Below are positions 50,701-58,316 of a DNA stretch of 64,000 nt, in pieces (within the stretch, counting starts at the first letter, position 1; each line of letters starts with the position of its first letter). The notes under the pieces are model-generated. The model was given only the letters and a program-made list of their open reading frames with translations. It was not told the DNA's origin and searched no databases. Made by a program: the position numbers and the translations under genes. Source of the DNA: Enterovibrio calviensis DSM 14347 (lineage in GTDB: Bacteria; Pseudomonadota; Gammaproteobacteria; Enterobacterales; Vibrionaceae); NCBI RefSeq assembly GCF_000621165.1, contig NZ_JHZA01000009.1, forward strand, positions 186,001 through 250,000, read 5' to 3'.

Positions 50701-50833
50701 CCCACCTACAATTGAAAGGCTTTCCAGGAATATTGGGTGCCTGAGCGGGTCCCGGAAAATAAACGCTATTGGAAGAAGCCCAAAGCATTGAGCTGAAAAT
50801 AAGAGAAACAAAAGCCAGCAAAACTCTTTTCAT
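47756..50833 (-). CDS. mshQ: MSHA pilus protein MshQ, large secreted protein (candidate tip adhesin)
   Basis: Last gene of the msh operon. The ATG at 50833 (MKRVLLAFVSLIFSSMLWA|SS) overlaps the mshP stop (ATGA) and gives 1025 residues with a Sec signal peptide. The N-terminal third (about 100-290) alternates short strands and glycines like a beta-solenoid (GQGSTVTFEEGTYYFGEL, EIHVNRLKLSNFGHFNVDG). The rest is beta-rich; the C-terminal several hundred residues match my recollection of the MshQ/DUF6701 domain. Several paired cysteines fit an extracellular protein. Tip or adhesin role is an inference from position after the minor pilins. The 5' part is AT-rich (28% GC in two 60-base lines) against 52% near the 3' end. 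Confidence 0.85.
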   Translation of the reverse strand: MKRVLLAFVSLIFSSMLWASSNSVYFPGPAQAPNIPGKPFNCRWDHPSGVNNCLILEYRSTIYQPEKNPVEVGFDEAFFSDGVTCNDYGSAPKNKCVNSGAKAPDKGLQVLKSKLEGGILDEKTYPLNDVIGHHHFSANAPNYPLVRIGQGSTVTFEEGTYYFGELIFNEDVTITVKGPIEIHVNRLKLSNFGHFNVDGHSKDVIIWVHQQESGGGNYSATIGSDTLFYGYVYSVGSVKLSGTTEGRTWGTTIYGAVTAKSLVLANRSIIKFGGFLDSHNLKIDPLLASTNTCSRIPVTFKITNDDGETQRDISGKLTASATNFLDTACWATTADGMCNSDPVKTVNLNNGQRKLWLLNKAIGTVNVTASFTSEKTGKLDSEDSSNYTFTAGGFRFKPSKLVAGKPETLSIEAFYGDCDDSTILDYTGEKTLHIGDVRYLQPSSSGAANPIRPEVGVIESNRVKGEQTLKITFDKGVASNAVSVSYDDAGVIALPIRELTNPQSKIKSGIEQSESANERVVGLSGEALLSFRPYTLAICDLIASPEADAAKGQFSKAGEPFLATLRPIIWKKGGVAPSYVVPWEQDQCNPVVYPSTPSFMLSDAPEASVTFSDQAAFNPLGEGSAAVLSGFTEQLHTEDRSGRYVFPELKISDVGSFKLVSRVVNEYLGMQVNRSERPVGRFYPSHFSVSGSLTPAITASKNSGGGGFTYLNQPFDGQYTVNAMTADNKPVKNYHLLGARQKAQFEDWVVNPVSTDPIWGDNLSERWVRSLSSGWQADNNGVSQFVLTGKMKIKKGSEPESPFSPLHFAVGVIEADVDNTQFRFCADQNVEGCEVRVIRPAYGAIGSIAGAEFAQGEFMFGRMRMEGFTDTKTPFSEQILPVAVEVFNGTHFEINTRDNASIVSTAIGQKDVLFSDKAGNPALQAQVVLRDDAKDVISTKSVKQGRADFHVIAPNQSAGLNREQFRYWQQLDKAVSGVVPQTWLQHNWQGRDFDDDPSAIGVFGFYRGSDRVIYKGEKNITLTGE

Positions 50834-51270
50834 TGGGAAATCCCCCTTGCCCAACTCTCTTGCACTCGCACAACCTGATGCGCACCGCTTCCACATTGCC
50901 CCATACTCTCAACGTGGTATTGAACAAACTCTCCTGCATCTATCGCTTCGCAAGTCACTGAAACCGAACAGCCGCGAAGACCTGCGGCACTAAAACTCGT
51001 CACAACAGGTGTTTCGCTGCATGTTGCTACTGGTAGATTGTTAGCATCTTTGGCAAGCGGAAATAGCCTCACCATCGCCATTTCAGTACCGCTGTTAGCC
51101 GCAAGCCAGGCACGGGCACCCAAAACTTCACGGGTAGTGGTATCGCTTTGCGACCACGTAATTTGCATGAGTGCAGCACCGAGTGCGGCCAATGCGGTAA
51201 TCGCAAATACGGCAACAATCAGCATGCTGCCTTGCTGGCGGCGTAAAGAAGGCGGAGGATTAAGGCGCAT
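50830..51270 (-). CDS. mshP: MSHA biogenesis protein MshP (PilX-like minor pilin)
   Basis: Probable minor pilin. The ATG at 51270 (MRLNPPPSLRRQQGSMLIVAVF) overlaps the mshO stop and gives 146 residues; a longer frame from 51309 is unlikely. A class III-like leader ends in QQG, followed by a hydrophobic helix beginning SML. Position 1 is Ser rather than Phe and there is no Glu at position 5, as in PilX/GspK-type minor components. One soluble domain with three cysteines follows. ATGA overlap with mshQ suggests a paired role. Confidence 0.85.
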   Translation of the reverse strand: MRLNPPPSLRRQQGSMLIVAVFAITALAALGAALMQITWSQSDTTTREVLGARAWLAANSGTEMAMVRLFPLAKDANNLPVATCSETPVVTSFSAAGLRGCSVSVTCEAIDAGEFVQYHVESMGQCGSGAHQVVRVQESWARGISQ

Positions 51271-52015
51271 TGAGAACCTGCACTTGTTGGTTATAGACCG
51301 AGGTTTCACCGGATTGGGTAAAGCGATAATAAATGTTGATCAGGTTGCCGCTTGAGAGTGATTCGTCAGAAAGATTGAAACGACTACCCGCCGCGATATT
51401 TTGTGCCAACGTGACATTTTTCGGTGTCGCGCCATCGTTCACGCGTCGTCGAAGCTCACCATTATCGAAGCAAAGTGTCACTGAATGATGATAGATATAC
51501 ACCCGCTTAGACGGTGACGCCGGCGGCCATTCAGCAACAGGGGATTTATCTAGCGTTAGCTTGCTCCCGGAGGCGCCAGTAATCGCAAAGCTGTTCGTTG
51601 CACCGCTTACAAGATCGGATGGTGTCATTGGTAGAAACACCAAACGATGGTCACCGCCTTTCAGCGTGTCTTGCCAGTTTGTTTGTGTCGTAGATAGCGC
51701 AACATCTAAGGTGTTTACGTTTTCTTCTCGCTGATTGTAAACACCTGAGTAGCGAATAGGCGTGTAGGTTAAACACGAACCGCCATTCCATACCGTCATG
51801 CTGTTGGGCACTGCATGGCGAAGCTCTCGCCCTAGTCGCTCAACGGCAAATCGCGCTTGCGATTGCAAGGCTTCACGGTCACGGGATTCCACATAACCCG
51901 TGGCACTGGTTTCAATAAAGCCAAAAATCCCCACAGAAAAAATTGCCAGAATGGTCAGCGTGACAATCAACTCAACCAGCGTAAATCCGCGTTGTTTGCG
52001 AGAGAGCGAAGCCAT
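51260..52015 (-). CDS. mshO: MSHA minor pilin MshO
   Basis: PilW-like minor pilin. 251 residues with prepilin leader MASLSRKQRG and mature start FTLVELIVTLTILAIFSVGIF, including Glu5. The soluble domain (about 40-250) is predicted beta-rich; a single-base overlap with mshD (stop/start) and 11-base overlap with mshP show tight coupling. Together MshC, D, O and P probably form the initiating tip complex, as PilVWX-FimU do in type IVa pili. Confidence 0.9.
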   Translation of the reverse strand: MASLSRKQRGFTLVELIVTLTILAIFSVGIFGFIETSATGYVESRDREALQSQARFAVERLGRELRHAVPNSMTVWNGGSCLTYTPIRYSGVYNQREENVNTLDVALSTTQTNWQDTLKGGDHRLVFLPMTPSDLVSGATNSFAITGASGSKLTLDKSPVAEWPPASPSKRVYIYHHSVTLCFDNGELRRRVNDGATPKNVTLAQNIAAGSRFNLSDESLSSGNLINIYYRFTQSGETSVYNQQVQVLNAP

Positions 52016-52632
52016 CAGAAGTTGCTCCGATAAGCGGTGAAGTCATATCGCCCAAAGCTGCCTGTATCCACGTACAAATCAATGCGTTTATACAATTTGC
52101 TATTGTTTGTCGAATCATCAAACGTGCTGTCGTCATACTCCACATTGATATCAACACTAAAGCCGGGGTAGTCATCGGCTGAACCGCCGATTAAAGCTGT
52201 CAACGCGCCGCGGTGCGCTCGCGTACATGCGCTGCTCTCTCCCCAACACCCGATGTAATCTTCCGCCGCAATAAAACCCGCTCCCGCAGACAATGTCGGT
52301 GTGCATAGCGGCACAGGGTTGGGGGAGATAATACCTTGCGCGAGCAGCGCTCCGGCATCTTCATCACAGCGCCAACGGCTACCATTGGGATCGGAATTGC
52401 GATCAAACTGTCGCGCTAATACTTGATTCATCACCGCTTGCCCTAGCGCAGCAGCGCGGGCTTCGAAATGCGGGTTGGCGGATTTGGCGAACATAGGAAA
52501 CAAGGTGGTGCTGATCAGCACCATGGCCACGCCGAATACGACGATGCCGATAACTAATTCCACCAGCGTATAACCACGCTGATGGCGAGAAAAAGGGGTT
52601 GAAGCTAGTGTGTTTTTTTCAGCTACAGGCAT
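52015..52632 (-). CDS. mshD: MSHA minor pilin MshD
   Basis: Minor pilin. 205 residues; leader ends HQRG and the mature protein starts YTLVELVIGIVVFGVAMVLIS with Glu5 present but Tyr instead of Phe at position 1. Four cysteines in the soluble part (CDED, CTPT, CWGE, CTRAH) may form two disulphides. Start overlaps the mshC end by 14 bases; the N-terminus before the leader glycine (20 residues) is longer than usual, so a start nearer the leader is possible. Confidence 0.88.
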   Translation of the reverse strand: MPVAEKNTLASTPFSRHQRGYTLVELVIGIVVFGVAMVLISTTLFPMFAKSANPHFEARAAALGQAVMNQVLARQFDRNSDPNGSRWRCDEDAGALLAQGIISPNPVPLCTPTLSAGAGFIAAEDYIGCWGESSACTRAHRGALTALIGGSADDYPGFSVDINVEYDDSTFDDSTNNSKLYKRIDLYVDTGSFGRYDFTAYRSNF

Positions 52633-53080
52633 AGAAATAGCCCTCGCTGTTTAAGCAAATGCTGGCAGCGCTCGTGCCTTGCGAGAAGGTAATTTTGCAT
52701 GCCGATGAGATGCACAGGCGTTTACCATCATTGTTAACGCGGCGACCGAGCAAATCAAAACGATACGTTTGTGCTGGTGACACGCGAACGGAAGAATCAG
52801 ATAAGTCCAACACATCACTGCGATTGTCGTTAAAACCGCAGCCAGAAGCGGCACTGCCCCCCATGCGAGAGGCAGTGATGCTCAGAACATGACAGTTAGC
52901 AGACGGCGTCTCCTGCTGCATAGCTCTAAGCTGAACTTGCCTTGCAACAGACAAGCCAGTATCCCGCGCCCCGATCACTGAAAAGCCTTCAGCTCCCGAC
53001 AAGCGCGGTACGGCAAACACACTAATAATACCGAGGATCACTAAGACAGTAATGAGCTCTAATAGAGTGAAGCCTTTCAT
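52619..53080 (-). CDS. mshC: MSHA minor pilin MshC
   Basis: Minor pilin of GspH/FimT type. From the ATG at 53080 the leader is only MKG, followed by FTLLELITVLVILGIISVFAVP with Glu5; 153 residues. Another ATG at 53134 would add 18 residues and overlap mshA by 44 bases; neither has a strong Shine-Dalgarno, so the start is open. Soluble domain with five cysteines. Ten bases after mshA. Confidence 0.87.
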   Translation of the reverse strand: MKGFTLLELITVLVILGIISVFAVPRLSGAEGFSVIGARDTGLSVARQVQLRAMQQETPSANCHVLSITASRMGGSAASGCGFNDNRSDVLDLSDSSVRVSPAQTYRFDLLGRRVNNDGKRLCISSACKITFSQGTSAASICLNSEGYFYACS

Positions 53081-53090
53081 TTCTTGTTTA

Positions 53091-53537
53091 TTACTGACAA
53101 GTAGTAATAGTTGTAGCCGCAGGCGTGACAACATTTCCTACTTTTGAAGCTTGAGTATAAACAACACATTGATCATATGAGGTATTCTTTAGCGTATATT
53201 CAAGTGTGTTCGCAGCAGCAGCAGTATTATTTTTCCAGTCATCATTTAGACCAATAACGACTTTGCTCAACTCTGAATGGTCAGCCTTTGGATACCCCTC
53301 CAAGATACCTAAACCATCAGCCAGAGCTGTATCACCTGATTCTTTTCCTTCCAATGCTGCTTTTGCATATACAATCCCCGAAGCACTATCAATTGCCCCC
53401 TTAAGTCCTTGAAGTGACGCTTTTTTCGCATCATCTTGGAAGTTCATGAACTTAGGCGCAGCCGTCACAGCCAAAATACCCAAAATTACAATCACCACGA
53501 TCATTTCGATCAGTGTAAAACCACCTTGACGTTTCAT
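53091..53537 (-). CDS. mshA: MSHA major pilin MshA
   Basis: Structural subunit of the mannose-sensitive haemagglutinin type IV pilus. 148 residues: leader MKRQGG, mature start [24 protein letters not shown] with Glu5, and a C-terminal Cys pair (DQCVVY and TTCQ) forming the D-region disulphide. Strong AGGAG 8 bases before the ATG, which follows the mshF stop by only one base. It is the only pilin gene between mshF and mshC; the separate mshB of V. cholerae is missing. High expression probably needs a promoter inside mshF, which I could not pin down. Confidence 0.92.
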   Translation of the reverse strand: MKRQGGFTLIEMIVVIVILGILAVTAAPKFMNFQDDAKKASLQGLKGAIDSASGIVYAKAALEGKESGDTALADGLGILEGYPKADHSELSKVVIGLNDDWKNNTAAAANTLEYTLKNTSYDQCVVYTQASKVGNVVTPAATTITTCQ

Positions 53538-53538
53538 T

Positions 53539-54141
53539 CTATTTCTCCTGATTTTCTCTCAAAACCTCTACGCGGCCAGTCACCGGGTAGTAAGTAAAAA
53601 CATGGTGATCCAAAAAGTCGGACTCACCATCTCTCCAAAATCCGGTGCGAACCGGTCTTTCAAATCGACAATAGGGAAGCAGGTTATCTGTATCCTGAAT
53701 CACCACTGCACGAACTGTTGGCTGAGGGCTTTTTAGTGCCTCCGGCCGTGTATCTGTCTCTAACCAATAAGACTGGTCAGTCAATTGGCTAAATAGCGCT
53801 CCGCAATCGTCGGCGGTTAAGTCGCTAAGTTGTTTCGCGCCATTTTCCAGTGCAAACGGAAAGCCATTTTGCGTTTGGTTACTTTGCGTCATTCTGAAAT
53901 TAACATTATCAACAGTAACGATATCGCTTTGTTTATTCTCTGTTTTTAATGCTGATCGCATTTGTATGTTTTGGGCAGAGCCTTCAAACGCATTGGCGAG
54001 ATAACGAAACTCCACGTCATCGGCAAACTGCATCACGCGCTCGAAAACCGGAATACCCGCAATCACCAAGCAGCCAATAATCAAGGTCAGCAGCGCCCAC
54101 TGGTTTGCACTGCTATTTCTGAACCTAAAAAGCCAATGCAT
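53539..54141 (-). CDS. mshF: MSHA biogenesis protein MshF
   Basis: 200 residues; one membrane helix near the N-terminus (about 16-34, [17 protein letters not shown]) and a periplasmic domain. Biochemical role is not known; it is named from position between mshG and mshA and its topology. Start directly abuts the mshG stop (TAAATG) and its stop is one base before mshA. Two cysteines in the soluble region. Confidence 0.82.
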   Translation of the reverse strand: MHWLFRFRNSSANQWALLTLIIGCLVIAGIPVFERVMQFADDVEFRYLANAFEGSAQNIQMRSALKTENKQSDIVTVDNVNFRMTQSNQTQNGFPFALENGAKQLSDLTADDCGALFSQLTDQSYWLETDTRPEALKSPQPTVRAVVIQDTDNLLPYCRFERPVRTGFWRDGESDFLDHHVFTYYPVTGRVEVLRENQEK

Positions 54142-55359
54142 TTAGCCGCCGCGGATCAGATCGAGCATGTTCCACATCGGCAAGAAAATACCGAGCGCGA
54201 GGATCAGTACCATGCCCGCCACGATCAATAGCAAAATAGGCTCCATGCGCGCCGACAGTGTTTTCAGGTTGTAATCCACTTCGCGATCATAGAAATCACT
54301 CGCTTCCAGCAACAGGGTATCGATCTGGCCGGTTTCTTCGCCGACTTGGATCATCTGGTGTACCAGCGGCGTAAATAGCTTGCTGTCTGCGGTGACCGAG
54401 CTCAGGTTGATACCTGATTCAATCGCCGCCTTCATTTTGTCCACTTCTGCGGCGAGGAAGTGGTTATCTAACGCTTCGCCAGACATTTGCAGCGCCGTGT
54501 TAAGCGGCACGCCAGCGCGTAGCATCAAGGCAAAGGTGCGAGAAAAGCGCGACATTAAAGCGCGGTTGACCAAGGGCCCCACCAAAGGGATGCGCAGTTT
54601 GAATTGGTCCCACTTCACGCGACCGTTGTCGGTTTGCTTCCACAAATGCCAGCCCATAAACAGGCACGCGGTGGAGAACACAATCAGCCACCAAAAATCG
54701 ACAAAGAAGCTCGATGTCGCCATCAAGATCTTGGTTGGCAGCGGTAAATCTGAACCAAACTTGGCAAACATACCCGCAAACTGTGGCACGACTTTGACGT
54801 TCAAAAACGCCATTGCCGCCACGATCACCATCAATACAAACGTGGGGTAACGCAGCGCCGATTTAATGCGTCGGCGGGTTTCCATTTCTTGCTCGTAGTA
54901 TTCCGCGAGCTGCAACATGGCCTCATCCAATCGACCCGTGTTCTCACCCACTTGGATCAAGGACACAAACAGCTCACTAAACACATGTCCGTGATCGCGC
55001 ATCGCAGCAGACATTGGGCGACCATTGGAAAGCTCATTACCGACGCTTTCGAGGGCGTCTTTCAACGCTTTATCTGTGGTGCTTTGTGACAAACCCTTGA
55101 TTGCACGAAGTAAAGGCACGCCCGCTTTGGTTAGGCTGTACATTTGGCGACAAAACACCACCACAGATTCCAGCTTCACTTTGCGCTGAAACAGGGGCGT
55201 TGACGCTTTTTTCACGCTCGCTTTAGTCGGCTCAAGAGAGAGCAATATCATGCCCAAATCGCCAATCGAGGCGATGGCTTCGCTCTCCGTCGCGGCATCC
55301 AATACCGCGGTGATGCGTTTGCCTTTGGCATCTCGCGCCGTGTAGCGATAGCGCGCCAT
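54142..55359 (-). CDS. mshG: MSHA inner membrane platform protein MshG
   Basis: PilC/GspF-type platform protein that couples the ATPase to pilin extraction. 405 residues: two homologous cytoplasmic GspF domains (about 65-190 and 265-395) with three membrane helices (about 170-190, 215-240, 375-400). Motifs VFCRQMYSLTKAGVPLLRAIKGL and FSRTFALMLRAGVPLNTALQM, and QVGENTGRLDEAM/QVGEETGQIDTLL, show the duplication. Start overlaps mshE stop by one base. Confidence 0.95.
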   Translation of the reverse strand: MARYRYTARDAKGKRITAVLDAATESEAIASIGDLGMILLSLEPTKASVKKASTPLFQRKVKLESVVVFCRQMYSLTKAGVPLLRAIKGLSQSTTDKALKDALESVGNELSNGRPMSAAMRDHGHVFSELFVSLIQVGENTGRLDEAMLQLAEYYEQEMETRRRIKSALRYPTFVLMVIVAAMAFLNVKVVPQFAGMFAKFGSDLPLPTKILMATSSFFVDFWWLIVFSTACLFMGWHLWKQTDNGRVKWDQFKLRIPLVGPLVNRALMSRFSRTFALMLRAGVPLNTALQMSGEALDNHFLAAEVDKMKAAIESGINLSSVTADSKLFTPLVHQMIQVGEETGQIDTLLLEASDFYDREVDYNLKTLSARMEPILLLIVAGMVLILALGIFLPMWNMLDLIRGG

Positions 55360-57074
55360 TACGCACTCGCCATCGACAATGACGCGGCTTCAGAAAGCTT
55401 CATCGCTTCTTCCAGCGAGGTTTGTCCTTGCTGTGCGAACTCTAATGCACTGTGAACCAAAGGCTTGTAGCCAGCCTGTCGCTCCGCCAGCATGGCGAAG
55501 GTTTGGGTGTCATTCGCGCGCAGTGCATCCATCAAATCCGGGGTAATTTCCAGAAGCTCAAACACACCGATCCGGCCTTTGTAACCCGTAAAGTTACAGG
55601 TCTGGCAGCCTCGGCCTTTGTAGAAACCTTGGTTCACCATGTTGGGTTGAATCGTGGTCAGCCACATGGTTTCCATGTCTTCAGTCGCATGGGGCACTTT
55701 GCAATCAGGGCAAATTCGACGGATCAATCGCTGGGCCAATACGGCGCGAACCGCACTCGCAACCAAATAGCCAGGCGCTTCCATGTCCAACAGTCGCAAT
55801 GAACTGTCGATGGCGTTATTGGTGTGCAAAGTCGAGAGCACCAAGTGACCGGTAAGTGCAGCGCGAAGGCCGATTTCAACGGTTTCAAGATCTCGCATTT
55901 CACCAACCAGAATGATATCGGGATCTTGGCGCAAGAAAGTACGCAGCGCTGACGAGAACGTCAGGCCGATCTTGCTGGCGATCTGAACTTGGCTGATACG
56001 TGGCAAGCGGTATTCCACCGGATCTTCCGCCGTCAGGATCTTTTTGCCCGGCACGTTCAGTTCATTCAGTGCGCCATAAAGTGTGGTGGTTTTACCGGAG
56101 CCAGTCGGCCCCGTGACCAAAATCATGCCGTGCGGACGACGAAGCTGACCGCGAAAACGCTGCAGCATCTGCGCGTCCATGCCCACTTCTTCCAACTGCA
56201 ATACACCCGCAGATTGGTTCAGCAAACGCATCACCACGGACTCGCCATGTTGCACTGGCAACGTGGACACACGCACATCAATGGCGTTGCCACGCACGTT
56301 AAGGTTGAATCGTCCGTCTTGCGGTAAACGCTTCTCGGAGATATCCATGCCGCTCATGAGCTTCAAACGCAGAACCAATGCTGATGCAATGGCGCGCTCT
56401 TTTAATAGGGTTTCATGCAACACGCCATCGATACGTTGGCGAATACGCAGCGCATCGGCGTCTGGCTCGATGTGAATATCCGACGCGTTCACTTGCACCG
56501 CATCTTCAAACAAAGAGTTAATCAGCTTAACGACGGTGACTTCATCGGACTGCTCGTCTTCTGTCCCGAAGCTTTGTTCTAGCTTCACGCCGTGTTCGGC
56601 TTGCAGTCGCTCTGCAAATGATGCGATATCGCTGGTACGACGATAGTAACGATCGAACGCATTGATCAACGATTGCTCTGCGGCAATCAACAGCTCAACT
56701 TGATATTGATGCAATAGGTTGAGGACACTCTCTTGCGCCGTCAGATCCGCGGGATCCGACATGGCAACGCGCACAGTGTTACCAATGCGGCCAATCACCA
56801 AGGCACGCAATCGGCGAGCATGTACTTCAGGTAACAAACTCACCGCGTTCGGATCGACTTGGGTCAAGCTGAGATCAATCAAAGGCACGCCGAGTTGGCG
56901 GGCAAGGAAGTCCAGCATTTTGCTTTCAGACAAGATACCCATTTCAATGAGGGTATCGCCCAGCTTATTGCCGGTTTCCGACTGGCGATTCAGCGCTGCT
57001 GTTAGGTTTGCCTCGGTAATAATGTGGTCTTCAACGAGCAAGTCACCCAGACGCTTTCGCAGTTTAACGGCCAT
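55359..57074 (-). CDS. mshE: MSHA pilus extension ATPase MshE
   Basis: Hexameric GspE/PilB ATPase that drives pilus assembly. The ATG at 57074 (MAVKLRKRLGDLLVEDH) follows AAGGAG and gives 571 residues. The first 150 residues are an MshEN domain: RLGDLL with Arg8 and, 23 residues later, Gln31, matching the Arg9/Gln32 c-di-GMP ligands of V. cholerae MshE, and a second LSESKMLDFLARQLGVPLIDL motif. Walker A GPTGSGKT at 322-329, Asp box, Walker B LVGEMRD, His box and a four-cysteine zinc site (CPDC...CQTC). So pilus extension is probably controlled by c-di-GMP. Confidence 0.96.
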   Translation of the reverse strand: MAVKLRKRLGDLLVEDHIITEANLTAALNRQSETGNKLGDTLIEMGILSESKMLDFLARQLGVPLIDLSLTQVDPNAVSLLPEVHARRLRALVIGRIGNTVRVAMSDPADLTAQESVLNLLHQYQVELLIAAEQSLINAFDRYYRRTSDIASFAERLQAEHGVKLEQSFGTEDEQSDEVTVVKLINSLFEDAVQVNASDIHIEPDADALRIRQRIDGVLHETLLKERAIASALVLRLKLMSGMDISEKRLPQDGRFNLNVRGNAIDVRVSTLPVQHGESVVMRLLNQSAGVLQLEEVGMDAQMLQRFRGQLRRPHGMILVTGPTGSGKTTTLYGALNELNVPGKKILTAEDPVEYRLPRISQVQIASKIGLTFSSALRTFLRQDPDIILVGEMRDLETVEIGLRAALTGHLVLSTLHTNNAIDSSLRLLDMEAPGYLVASAVRAVLAQRLIRRICPDCKVPHATEDMETMWLTTIQPNMVNQGFYKGRGCQTCNFTGYKGRIGVFELLEITPDLMDALRANDTQTFAMLAERQAGYKPLVHSALEFAQQGQTSLEEAMKLSEAASLSMASA

Positions 57075-58308
57075 TGTCTGCTCCTTGTTGCGGCTGGCTT
57101 TGTAGGTAGGCCAAACGTTGACGGGCAAATTGCACCGACTCGTTGCTCAAACCACCCGCGGTGATCGCTTTGCCATAGCCACGCTCTGCATTGGCATAAT
57201 CTTTTTGACGTTCAGCAGAAATGCCGAGCCCCAGCCACCAGCGACCATCCAACGGTTCACGCTCTGCGAGCCATTGGTAGCTTTGATTGGCTACGTCATG
57301 CTTCCCGAGCTTTTGCGCCAAGGATGCACGCAGAGACACATAGCGAACCTGATCGCTATCTAAAACACTCGCAGGAGCCATCAGCACATTGAGTGCGGAT
57401 TCTTCGCGCTGACTTTGCTGGTACATGCGTGCCAACGTCAGTTTTAGCGATGCTGAAGACGGGTTGGCGCTGATCCCCTTTCGCAATACGGATTCCGCAT
57501 CACGCAACTGATTACGGCCATATAACAAGCCCGCCAGTTGGTTGGTCGCTGCAACGTGGTTAGCGTCGTATTTCACGGCATCGCGCAGGTAAGAGGTGGC
57601 CTTTTTGGTGTCTCCGACCTGTGCGCGCTTTTGGGCTTTGTCGTAGGCAATCGCCGCTAGCTCTTCACCGGATAACTCAATGGTTTCCACGGTGAGTGAT
57701 GACTCTGGCGTTACCGCCGAAGAAGCGCTTTGTTCTTGCACCGGCACGACGGGTTTGGGTTCAGATACCGCGGCGATTTTCGTTGGCGCATCTTTCATAG
57801 GTGCAGCTTTGACTGGCGCAGCTTCGACTGGTGCAGCTTTTACAGGTGCAGTTTGAACTTGCGCAATCAACACAGGCTCACGCTCCAGTAATGCTGGTTC
57901 AATGATCTGAGTTGCTACCGTCTCGATACCCATCGCGATGCCAGTTGGAGATGCCACAACCTCAGGGGCTTTCGCTTCCACAAAGCGCATCTCACGGGTC
58001 GCCACTTTTTGTGTCGGTGATGGCATTGAAGAGTGCACGTTGGGTGTCGGGATCATTGCCGAGGTGGATTCATCCATCGCCACATTCTGTTTTGTTGGCA
58101 ATAGCTGCGCCGAGGCCACATCCGTCTTATGATCACCACTCACCCATGCCCATGATATTCCGGTCGCTCCCACCAAGGTGGCAACCAGCGCTAACGCAAC
58201 ACGTGCAAAGCGAAATCCCCACACGGATGGGATCGCGACAGGGGCGACTCGGTTTGGGTTGCTCTCTGGCGATGAAAGGTCGCTCAGCATTCGGTTTAAT
58301 TCACTCAT
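57064..58308 (-). CDS. mshN: MSHA biogenesis protein MshN (TPR)
   Basis: Probable inner membrane/periplasmic assembly protein. ATG at 58308 (MSELNRMLSDL), 414 residues. Cytoplasmic segment, one membrane helix (about 40-58), a long Ala/Pro/Val/Lys-rich linker (about 90-215) containing a five-unit 15-bp tandem repeat (57785-57859), and a C-terminal TPR domain (about 225-410). Overlaps mshE by 11 bases. Exact role unknown; TPR proteins of this kind often help secretin or platform assembly. Confidence 0.88.
   Translation of the reverse strand: MSELNRMLSDLSSPESNPNRVAPVAIPSVWGFRFARVALALVATLVGATGISWAWVSGDHKTDVASAQLLPTKQNVAMDESTSAMIPTPNVHSSMPSPTQKVATREMRFVEAKAPEVVASPTGIAMGIETVATQIIEPALLEREPVLIAQVQTAPVKAAPVEAAPVKAAPMKDAPTKIAAVSEPKPVVPVQEQSASSAVTPESSLTVETIELSGEELAAIAYDKAQKRAQVGDTKKATSYLRDAVKYDANHVAATNQLAGLLYGRNQLRDAESVLRKGISANPSSASLKLTLARMYQQSQREESALNVLMAPASVLDSDQVRYVSLRASLAQKLGKHDVANQSYQWLAEREPLDGRWWLGLGISAERQKDYANAERGYGKAITAGGLSNESVQFARQRLAYLQSQPQQGADNGR
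57785..57859 (-). repeat. 15-bp tandem repeat inside mshN
   Basis: Five imperfect 15-base units start at 57785, 57800, 57815, 57830 and 57845; most read GGTGCAGCTTTGACT-like on the plus strand. On the coding strand they encode five-residue units of the APVKA type in the linker. Unit length keeps the frame, so copy number could vary between strains without breaking the gene. Confidence 0.8.
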
Positions 58309-58316
58309 GTGATGTC

